Part shown: one piece after another, positions 50,001 to 58,678 of the stretch | Position numbering within the stretch: the first letter of the stretch is position 1 | How the letters are laid out: every line of letters begins with the position of its first letter | From: Dastarcus helophoroides | Taxonomy: Eukaryota; Arthropoda; Insecta; Coleoptera; Bothrideridae | Direction: 5' to 3' | Assembly (NCBI GenBank): GCA_028583605.1 | Contig: CM053327.1 | Location: 7,687,316 to 7,751,315 of the forward strand | DNA: 64,000 bases | Made by a program: the position numbers and the translations under genes | Notes under the pieces: model-generated | Told to the model about the DNA's origin: nothing | The model's input: the letters and a program-made list of their open reading frames with translations, nothing else | The model's database searches: none

Positions 50001-53000
50001 TTTATTTTCCAATCATTTGAAAATTTTGATACAAAATTTGAATTTCTCAAAATTTTGACTTTTTGCTTCTTGTCAAGTCTGATTTTGTTGAAATATTGCT
50101 TTATTGAAAATCGGTTTTTTTTAATTTCTACTTTTGTTCAAATTCAAAAACTTGACATTTTTTGAAAATTTCGATTTTTTTTAAAAGTTCGACTTTTATG
50201 TAGCAAATTGGTTTTTTATTTGAAAATTTAAAAAACTCGACTTTTTTTTGAAACATTTTGTCATCAAATTTCGGTTTTTTTGAAGACATCATTTTTTTCC
50301 GGAGTTTAAACTTTTGTTAAAATTTTAATTTTTTGTGAAAATTTCGACTCTTTTTCGAAGTTTCGACTTTTATGTAGTAAACGGTATTTTTATTTGAAAA
50401 ATTTAAAAATTCGACTTTTTTTCAAATTTCACACTTTTTTCCAAAATTGGATTTTTCTGAAAATTTCGATTTTTAAAATTTTGAACTTTTTTTTAGAATT
50501 TTTGCTTTTCTGAAAATATTAACCTTTTGTCATCAAATTTCAGCTTTTTTCTTAAGATGTTATGACATTTTTCAGAATTAAAAGTTTTTTCAGTTTCATT
50601 ATTTTGTGAAAATTTTGACTTTTTTTCAAAATTTCGACATTTTCTCAAAATTTCGATTGCTATGTAGTAAACCGGATTTTCGTTTAAAAAAATTTAAAAA
50701 TTCGATCCTGAAAATTTGTACTATTTTTTAAAATTTTCGAATTTTTTTCTCATGAATTTGCACTTTTTTTGAAAATTTCAACTTTTGTCATCAAATTTTG
50801 GCCCTTTTTTTAAGATATGACTTTTCCAGAATCAAAACTTTTTTGAAAATTTCAATTTTTTGTGAACATTTCGACTTTCCATTTTAAGCTTCAAATTTCT
50901 GTTTACATTTCAAAACTTCGAATTTGGCTTACAATTTCAATCTCAGTTCTGAAATTTCGATTTTTTTTTTGAAAATTTGAAAAAGTTTGAATTTCCAAAA
51001 AATTCAAAATTAAAATTTAATCAAATTCTCCAAAAAAGTTCAATTTTTCAGCTAAGATTTGCAAATAAAATTAAAAATCGTTAGAATAAAGTTGAAACTT
51101 TGGAAGAAAAAGTGGGAATTTGGAAAATTTCAATTTTTTCGAAACTTCCCCCCTTTCATTAAAATTTCGACTAAACCTGAAGTTTTTCTTTTCTTCCTAA
51201 AATGTTAAGGTTAAATTGAAAACTTCTATTTCTGTCAAGAGATGACATTTGAAGAATTTTTTAACATCAGATTTGTTGTATGCCAAAATTCAGCAATTTG
51301 TCCAATTTTAATTTTTCTAACAATGTTAATAAATTTCCAAAACAAAATCGAGAAAATGTTAATGACTAACTAATTGTTGATTTTGCAGATAATTAGGTAT
51401 CAAAGCAGTACTTACGAATTTTCCCCTTCCTTTGATTATTCTACCACTTTTTGTTGTCATTGGTCTTCTGCTGAACCTGTTGTTCCAGTCACGTCGACCT
51501 CTAAACGAATCTCTTCTATCGTCTAAAATGAATTCAATAATTAACGAGTTAAGCGGAAAGTGTAAAATTTACCTCTTCTGGAGAAATTCTTTTTGTCTTT
51601 GTTATCCCTATTTTCACCGCCTCTTAGAAGAAATTTATTGACGGGTACATCGGGTATGTCTTCTGGTTTTATATCAGTTACGGTTGCTAGTGGGTGAAGA
51701 TCTTTGACTTCACCTTCTTCTTCTGATTCATTTTCTTTACTGAAATATTACTTTGTTTAGCGAGATACATTTATACAGAAGACAAAATTACTCTTTCTCT
51801 TTTTTCTCCTTTTTCTTCTCTTTTTTTTCTTTTTTTGCCTTCTTTCTCTTCTTCTCTTCATCGTCATCTTCTGATTTACTTTCTTTGTCCCTCTTCTTTT
51901 TATCCTTTTTTACTACAAGCAGAAGAGATAAGTACAGGCAACTTTGAATGTAGAGGTTGCATACCTTTTATTTGTTTTACAAGCTCCCCGCATTTGATGA
52001 CTTTTACGTCTTGTAAGGGTCTACTGTTGCTGTCGACTGGTAGAGATTCTATCTGTCGAATGACATCCTGACCACCAACAACATGACCGAATACCACATG
52101 CACACTGAAAATGGAGACAAATAAAAACAAATTTCAAATTTTTTAGAATAGACTTACTTGTCGAGGTGGGGGGCCGGTTGCGTCGTACTATAACACAAAA
52201 CATGACAAGATATGATCAGCGAAGGCCAGCTTTAGATCGGACAGACGTACTGCTACAGAACAACACAAGTTACTGTTCTGTAACCTCCAGCCGCTTTTTA
52301 CATTTGAAACTTAACCATTCATTAAAACAGTACATTACCTGGCACTATCACCACCTAATTGGTAAATCGGAGATGAAATTGTGGGGTGCACACAATTCAA
52401 AATGTGTTAAAAATTACAATTTTTTTTGGTGTATTACACTAAAATAAATATTTCTGGAAATGTTCAAACTAAATAGCCCAAAGGCTCATAAATATAATAC
52501 ACAATTTGAATATTTCTGTTGTTTTACAAAGTGAAGTTAGAAAAATTCATTTTCAAAGGCTAGTTTTTGTAATATTTCACCAATATATTTCTATAACCTT
52601 AAATTGAATTCAGATCAGTTCAGCTCGAAAGTAGTGCTGCACGTTCATAAACTTTGAATTGATTTATTAGATAAGAATTCAAATCAAATTTACATTTATT
52701 ATTACATCTTTTACATTTGATTTTAGTCTGAAGTTTGCTTTAAATAAGTTTCAAAATTTAAATTACTATGGTTAAAATAATTCATTAATTTTTGAGATTC
52801 CACTTTTTAAGTCAAAAATATGAAAAAAAAAAAAATTAAAGCCAAAATCAAATTGACATTTTGCTTTTCTTTTTGAAATCTTGGGTTTCATAAACAAATG
52901 TTGACAAAAAATCTATATTTCCAGAAAAGGTCAACATTTTAAAACTACTATTTATAAATTTAATTTTAAAAAACGAGCACCCTTTTGTGTCGAGTTACTT

Positions 53001-53611
53001 ATAATACTAATTTATTAGTACCACCAAAATAATTTGGTAATCAGGTCATTAATACCTTTTGAATATCATCATTTTTTAAGTATATCCTTTGGCAAATTAA
53101 ATACTAATTAAAAATGTACGACTCACATAAAGAATTGTGATCCATTAGTGTCCTTTCCTCGATTTGCCATTGATAACAAAAATGGTTTATCATGTTTGAT
53201 CTCGAACGACTCATCTGCATAAAAAACCTCTTAAGCTCTTTAGAATAATTGTAAGGATTTCACTTACCTTCGAATGTACCTCCATAAATGCTCTCGCCGC
53301 CTGTGCCATTTCCATTAGAAAAATCCCCTCCTTGTATTATGAAATCTTTCACAACACGATGAAAAATAACGCCCTACGAAAGAAACATATGGTACCATTT
53401 CTACCCTTACGCTAAATTTTACCTTATAATGTAGTGGTTTCATAGTTGTCTGACCGATACCGCCCTCCCCTGTACACAGCAACCGGAAGTTTTCGCATGT
53501 TTTGGGCGCTACGTCCGTAAATAGTTCAAAAAGAATGCGACCGGAGGGCAGCCCCCCGATAGATACGTCGAAAAAACACCTTTGCCTTTCCACCTTACTG
53601 TTGTCTTCCAT
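47015..53611 (-). CDS. Moca-cyp: SR-type cyclophilin (Moca-cyp / PPIG), ten exons
   Basis: Minus-strand exons: 53611-53423, 53373-53268, 53214-53127, 52187-52158, 52104-51965, 51912-51792, 51739-51573, 51522-51416, 48827-48182 and 47713-47307. They splice in frame to 666 residues. Residues about 8-178 are a cyclophilin prolyl isomerase ([51 protein letters not shown]). They are followed by a charged Lys/Glu region, [20 protein letters not shown] and [21 protein letters not shown] (both shared with PPIG), and an Arg/Ser-rich tail. These nuclear-speckle proteins associate with splicing factors and RNA polymerase II. The frame ends at 47307, but the next frame continues in style to 47015 ([20 protein letters not shown]), implying a +1 shift near 47310-47345. 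Exon 4 is only 30 bp. Confidence 0.88.
48840..51415. repeat. Moca-cyp intron 8: AAATTTCGAC field with higher-order repeat
   Basis: A 2.6 kb intron made almost wholly of degenerate AAAATTTCGACTTTTTT-type units. At about 50190-50870 a longer unit of roughly 260-275 bp recurs: TTGTCATCAAATTT at 50259, 50528 and 50785; TTTTGTGAA at 50331, 50602 and 50858; TATGTAGTAAAC-like at 50198, 50371 and 50661. No coding content. Confidence 0.65.
52188..53126. other. Moca-cyp intron 3
   Basis: A 0.94 kb intron before the 30-bp exon. It contains a short perfect hairpin, TACAGAACA...TGTTCTGTA (about 52255-52283), and otherwise AT-rich sequence with no recognised feature. Confidence 0.4.
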
Positions 53612-55544
53612 TATTCGGAGACTAATCTAACCTCAAATACCGGTGGTTTAAAATTCTTTACTTAAGGTAAAGAAGTAAGATCTTAGGTTGAAAATATAAC
53701 TTATCTTGTATGTATTACGTATTAATTACAATGAAAAGAATAGAACGGTTTCCGATTTTACCAATGGCACCTGATTAGGTGGACTGATGACAGATAAACA
53801 TTTCAATAAGTCAAATAATTTTAAAACGGTTGAATTGCAAATGAAATTTAATTGCGAGTAAACCGGTGCTCATTAATCTTCACAATTTCTATTTTCACCC
53901 ATTGGAAACTAAAAATATTAACAGAAAAGTTTCACTGGTTATAACTTATGAGCATAAAACAACAGTGCAGAACCCACAGGCAGAACCCCGACTCACAGAG
54001 TATCTCTAAAAGTCAGAGACCATAGAGGAAGTCTCTCTTTGCCAAAACTATTTTGAAAAGTTTTGCAGATCCTCCGGGATTGACAGGTGTATTCAAAATG
54101 GAGAATCAATAATCTTCTCTATGCAATAATCCGCCAACTAGTGACGATTTCGTATTATAATAACTATATAATTCAATCTTTTCTGCGAAGGCGTAGAACT
54201 ATTAAGGCCTAACTACTAACGTATGAAGATACTAATTACTACTGATGCATGGAATCACTAACGCAAACAACGTAAGGCGCTAAATTTAAAAAAAAAAACT
54301 TTTTTTTCCACATATTTCCAAATGAAATTCATTTTCAACTTTACTCATAAAATTTTGTCTTTCTTTTTAATATTTTTACTGTTTTCTCGAAATTTCAAGT
54401 TTAAAATAAAAATTACGAGAATAATCTCCAAATTTTTACTTTAACATTTTTTTTTAAAGTTTAAACTCTGCATTTTGACTTTGAACTACTCTCAGTACTC
54501 CAAAAGTATAATAAGATTGCGCTTTCGAGTGGATCGTACTTCAAAAAAATATTTTGAAACTCTTAAATAGTGGCTTTAAATCCAAGGCAATGTTAATTTA
54601 GAAATTGTTAGATGGAAGTGAAAATTCCATTTTTTTCGAGTTTAAATTCCAAATTTCGACTTGGAACTACTCTCGGTACTCCAAAGGCATAATAATGTTC
54701 CACTTTGCGAATGGATTGTACTTAACTAAAAATTTTATAACTTTAACTTGTGGCGTTAAATCCAAGGCAATCTTAATTTTGAAATTTTTAGATGAAAGTG
54801 AAAATTCGATTTTTTTCTCGAAATTTCAAGAAAAATAAGCTAAATTTTGGTGAAACTTTGAAATTAATGAAGACATTCTGCGGACAACAGAAGAAGAGGA
54901 GTGATTCCATATATGTATGTGGATATTGGAGAAAAACGAAACTAGATTTTCTCCCAAAATCGAAATTTGTTAAAACTTTTACTTGTTAAAATTAAATCTA
55001 GTATTTCCTCTTCTTGATTGCTCATCAAATGCGACAAGTTTTCTTTGTATTTTAGTAGCATAATTTCCAAATTTGAGCTTTCTAGTACAAATCAAATATT
55101 CTAGTTTTTATCAAAGTTTCTCAGTTTATACTTGAAATTTCCAGTTTTTAACTATAAAATCCAAATTTCAATTTTTTTCTATTAACTCCAATTTTAAATG
55201 TGAAGTTTCAAAACTGCGCTGTGGTTGAAAATGACAGAACTAGAAACTTCGATCGATCTCTAGTACAGTAAAACTCCACTGTAACAAGAATAAAAGGGCC
55301 AGCAAAAATTCTTTAATAGAGATTTTCGTTACAAACATCAATGTTTAAATAAAAGCACAAGCAAGGATGTCAGGAATTCACTCGTTCTATTCAACTGCTT
55401 CTTATAAACAGTCTTGTTGTAGATAGGTGCTGCTGTAATTGCTTAGTAACCCTCTAAAGATTCCATGAAAAAATGCTTTCAATTGTAACTACACAAATTT
55501 TAATTAATACAAAGATTACAACAATAAATAACAACTACAACACA
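53612..55544. repeat. Intergenic between Moca-cyp and MIC13
   Basis: AT-rich, partly degenerate AAATTTCGA-type sequence. It includes a two-copy direct repeat of about 180 bp (54481-54815). The Moca-cyp promoter should lie just right of 53611. No gene is recognised. Confidence 0.5.
54481..54815. repeat. Tandem duplication, two copies of about 180 bp
   Basis: TTGAACTACTCTCAGTACTCC (54481) and TGGAACTACTCTCGGTACTCC (54662) begin two adjacent copies that also share CAAGGCAAT(G/C)TTAATTT and GATG(G/A)AAGTGAAAATTC. Copies are diverged, so the duplication is not recent. No coding content. Confidence 0.75.
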
Positions 55545-56071
55545 TTATTTTACATCTTTACTTGGTTCAGGACTACCAGTGAAAAACACTTCAATAAATT
55601 TTTGTACATTTTCATGTTCCAAAGTAGTTTCTACCCCCTTTTTTGTCCAATTTGTAATATAGCCAGGTAAACGAATCAAAAAATCAAATGTTGCATGGAC
55701 ACCTCGATTCCAGTATTGCTTAGCTAAATATGAAGTTTGTTCTGTCTGAGGTAAATGAGGCAACTGCAAAAAAAATGAAAATGTTGCCATGTCACACACT
55801 GTTACATAACGCTTTAACCAACTCCAACTGGCAGTGTACCCACCTCAAATGGTAAATTACTCTTTACTTGTTGAAGATGGGGCTCCAAAGCTGTTGAAAT
55901 TTTATCATAAACCTTCACAGACTCTTCACTTCCTTTCCAAATACCTTGCTCCTTCACATAATATACAGCACTTCCAGCAATTCCGGCTTTTACTGCGAAT
56001 CTGAAATAAAGGATACCTACTTTATTTGTTTGAATTATGGCATTAGTAAGCCTGAGTGCGCCAATAATCAT
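55545..56071 (-). CDS. MICOS complex subunit MIC13 (QIL1)
   Basis: Two exons on the minus strand, 56071-55844 and 55763-55545, joined in phase 0, give 148 residues. MIC13/QIL1 links the MIC10 and MIC60 parts of the MICOS complex at cristae junctions of the mitochondrial inner membrane. The family signature is the short hydrophobic segment FAVKAGIAGSAVYYVKEQGIW (near residues 25-45). It is followed by LEPHLQQVK, LPFE-LPHLPQ, and AKQYWNRGVHATFDFLIRLP, matching the Asn-Gly and helical core of the family. The N-terminus (MIIGALRLTNAIIQTNKVGILYF) is longer than in typical family members, so the true start could be elsewhere. Confidence 0.82.
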
Positions 56072-56295
56072 TTTCCCAAGTAAAAGAACGCTTTGCTTAA
56101 ATTTACGAAATTTTACAATGAAGATATTTCAAAATTTTGACGTTTACTTGGCATACTTGATTAATTCTACGTTACCTAAACATTTTTTGCGTTTATTTTG
56201 CCTAATTTTGTAAAAAGTTACAAAATATTAAGAACATAGAAATTTGGACGTTATAGGTTAGTTGCACAGAGTCCACAAACTACAACTACAAGAAG

Positions 56296-56645
56296 TAGGG
56301 ATGCACGCGATATATCGATGTATCGGAAACATCGATGTTTTCGTTTCGATGTTCGATATTTTTGCATCGATACTTTTGTTTCGATGTATTGAAAGGATAT
56401 CAATATATTTCTTTCCGATGTATCGCGATGACGGTTAAGGGTATAATTTTAAAATTCTGGAATGGCTTTTTTTGAGTCGTCAAATGAAATTTTATCTTGA
56501 GATGTGGTGTAATATTACTGTGAGACATTGTATTCATACGATACATCGATAATCAAATATCGAAATATATGTACAAATGTATTGAAACATATGGATACAT
56601 CAAATGGACAAAGTATCGATGTTTCAAAAATTTTGTGCATCCCTA
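56296..56645. mobile_element. hAT-type MITE, 350 bp, rich in ATCGATGT
   Basis: TAGGGATGCAC at 56296 and GTGCATCCCTA ending at 56645 form perfect 11-bp terminal inverted repeats of hAT appearance. The interior is packed with ATCGATGT/ACATCGAT words and ATATCGA variants in both orientations. No transposase is encoded. Flanking 8-mers are not clearly identical. It sits about 225 bp upstream of the MIC13 start. Confidence 0.65.
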
Positions 56646-56715
56646 CCACAAAGCAGACAACTTTATTCGGATCACAGAATATTTATATCTAAGAAGAGCT
56701 CTTTGTGTTTATCAA

Positions 56716-56741
56716 CGTTGATTGAATCATTTCAATCAACG
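56716..56741. mobile_element. Micro-palindrome insertion 1 (26 bp)
   Basis: CGTTGATTGAA, a 4-nt loop, then TTCAATCAACG. The flanking 7-mers ttatcaa and gtgtcaa agree at five of seven positions, a worn target duplication. It belongs to the same family as the three further copies below. Confidence 0.5.
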
Positions 56742-56838
56742 GTGTCAACTATAGTCCATTTCAAATAAATCTACATAAGAGTAGGCCATGAAGTATTAAA
56801 ATAACCTTTAGAAAAGTCTCCAGAAAAATTACTACAAC

Positions 56839-56868
56839 CATTGATTGAATACAATTATTCAATCAACG
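56839..56868. mobile_element. Micro-palindrome insertion 2 (30 bp)
   Basis: CATTGATTGAAT...ATTCAATCAACG, flanked on both sides by CTACAAC (56832-56838, 56869-56875). The opposite arm of the surrounding inverted repeat has a single related site and no palindrome. Confidence 0.65.
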
Positions 56869-57272
56869 CTACAACCAAGACTGCCTTCACCCGTAATCAT
56901 TTTGATTATTAATATGTTGCATATATTTCAGGGGTTGTTTGGCAGAAATAATTGGAATAAATGTTTTCCGTATTATTTTTATCACTATTAGTTACAATTT
57001 AATGATTTTCAGCAGAAAATGACATCAAATATAAAAGAATCACTCTTAAAGCAGTCAACAAAAAACCAAACAACGACTGAAATATTTAATGATATTAGAT
57101 GAGGATTTAAGAACACAATACCGTTGATAGATCAGTTAACGACAATACAATTAACAAATGTCATAGCGCTGCCACAAGACCATGTCTAAATATTACTATA
57201 TAGTTCTTGTTGTTGCCACTACTAAACTAGAAGTTCACACACCTCTTATGAAGATTTATCTAAAATGGACTA

Positions 57273-57875
57273 TACAGGTTGAACGAAATTTGATTTCCAC
57301 TATAGGGATCTCGTAAACTATTAGGGATACAAGGAAGCTTAAATGGGCAAAGTGGTGCAGAATTTAATGCCTAATATTATTTCGCTGAGAAAACAATTAA
57401 ATTTTAATTCGTCTTTTGTTTAAAACTAAACTAAAAAATTAGTTCATTTAACCCACTTTGCTACATTTGAAATATAGCATGACAAACATCAAACTAGTTA
57501 GAAAAATATGTTAAATTCGAAAATGATAAAATCCAATATGGCGTCCATAAGAAATAACAAAGTTTACATAATTTTCTCGGAAATAATTGAATTTATAAAA
57601 AAATAACTTACGTTAATGTAAAGGCCTCAGAAACAACTAATTAAGGTTTTTGAATTTTTTCAATCGGACTTCAAATAAACAAGTTACATCTAATTTTTCA
57701 AAATGGCGATTTTCAGGTTTTTCTAAATAAAATCAAGACCAATTGGAATTCAATTGTTTTCTCAGCGGAATAATATGAGACATTAAATTCTGCACTACTT
57801 TTCCCATATAAGCTTCCTTGTATCTAATGGTTTATGAGATTCCTGTAGTGGAAATCAAATTTGGTTTAACCTGTA
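57273..57875. repeat. Inner inverted repeat
   Basis: ACAGGTTGAACGAAATTTGATTT and following sequence (57274-57412, with ACAAGGAAGCTTAAATGGG and GTGCAGAATTTAATG) recurs inverted at about 57739-57873. The arms are about 135 bp and imperfect. The spacer is AT-rich and non-coding. Probably another foldback element nested inside the larger one. Confidence 0.6.
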
Positions 57876-57889
57876 GATCACCATACCAG

Positions 57890-58140
57890 AGGTGAAATTC
57901 TTCAGAGTTTTCCAGCTCTCCTATCTAAACTTTCTTTTCTTTTGTACCAAATTTTCAATTCAGAAGAGTTTCGCCTTTGGTATGGTGGACATACTGAATT
58001 ACCATGCTCTGATGTTTTGAAATTTGCCTTTTTTCATTTTTGTATATTTCCTTGTATTTTATTTTTCATTTATTGTTTCTTTGTTCCTGAAGAAGAACCC
58101 TACGATAGTGGGCGAAACGTCGAACACTTTTAGTAGTTCT
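57890..58140 (+). mobile_element. Possible Penelope-like relic with hammerhead-like core
   Basis: CCTGAAGA-AGAACCCTACGATAGTGGG-CGAAACGTCG at 58087-58123 has the CUGANGA and CGAAA boxes of a hammerhead ribozyme around a short imperfect stem (CCC...GGG). Just upstream, ACCATACCAGAGGTGAAA (57889) is inverted at about 57969-57986 (TTTCGCCTTTGGTATGGT). Such motifs accompany Penelope-like elements, but no reverse transcriptase or GIY-YIG domain is present. Confidence 0.3.
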
Positions 58141-58424
58141 TTGACAAGGTCCAATCCCGAAAGAAATATATCCTGTTAAATTTCAGATAAATCTGCATCA
58201 GAGTAGGCACTGAACTTCTAATTTTGTAGCAATAACAGGAACTAGTAATTTTTAGACATAGTCGTGTGGCAGGGCTTAAAATCCTAACCTAAATATCATT
58301 AAATAATTTGATTTTTTGACGGTTGTTTTAAGAATGATTTTTTTATATTTTGTCAATTTCTACTGAAAATTATTAAATTGCTAATAATGGCAGTGAAAAT
58401 GATATGGAAAATATTTAGTTCAAT

Positions 58425-58457
58425 CGTTGATTGAATATAGTATGTATTCAATCAACG
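58425..58457. mobile_element. Micro-palindrome insertion 3 (33 bp)
   Basis: CGTTGATTGAAT...ATTCAATCAACG with a 9-nt loop, flanked by GTTCAAT on both sides (58418-58424, 58458-58464). The left arm of the inverted repeat and the copy at 39191 carry the uninterrupted site next to ATTATTTCT(G/T)(C/T)CAAAC. Confidence 0.7.
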
Positions 58458-58600
58458 GTTCAATTATTTTTGCCAAACAACCCCTGAAATATAGGCAACA
58501 CAGTCATCAAAATATTTACACGTGAAGTCAGGCTTTGTTCTGACGAAATTTCTATTAACTTATCTAAAGGTTGATTTAATACTTCATGGCCTACTCCTAT

Positions 58601-58635
58601 CGTTGATTGAATACAATTTATTTATTCAATCAACG
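58601..58635. mobile_element. Micro-palindrome insertion 4 (35 bp)
   Basis: CGTTGATTGAAT...ATTCAATCAACG with an 11-nt loop, flanked by CTCCTAT on both sides (58594-58600, 58636-58642). The left arm reads, inverted, CCTACTCTTATGTAG with one copy of the 7-mer and no palindrome, which is the empty site. Confidence 0.7.
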
Positions 58636-58678
58636 CTCCTATGCATATTTATCTGAAATGGACTATACAGGCTTTTCC

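Larger units (their letters stand above)
56690..58670. mobile_element. Long inverted-repeat element with micro-palindrome insertions
   Basis: The left arm (about 56742-57058) and right arm (about 58319-58670) are inverse copies sharing ATAGTCCATTTC, AGGCCATGAAGTATTAA, CAAACAACCCCTGAAATATA and others. The arms are interrupted by four 26-35 bp palindromes. Between the arms lie another inverted repeat (57273-57875) and a Penelope-like relic (57890-58140). A fragment of the same family is found at 39191-39275. There is no coding capacity. Confidence 0.6.

Noticed and set aside
52250..52285. TACAGAACA...TGTTCTGTA hairpin as another micro-palindrome insertion
   Set aside because: The arms differ from the CGTTGATTGAA family and there are no flanking direct repeats.
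55990..56025. GTATCCTTT in MIC13 exon 1 as a U12 5' splice site
   Set aside because: It matches the consensus, but removing sequence from there would delete the conserved MIC13 transmembrane segment, and only 16 bases separate it from the nearest AG.
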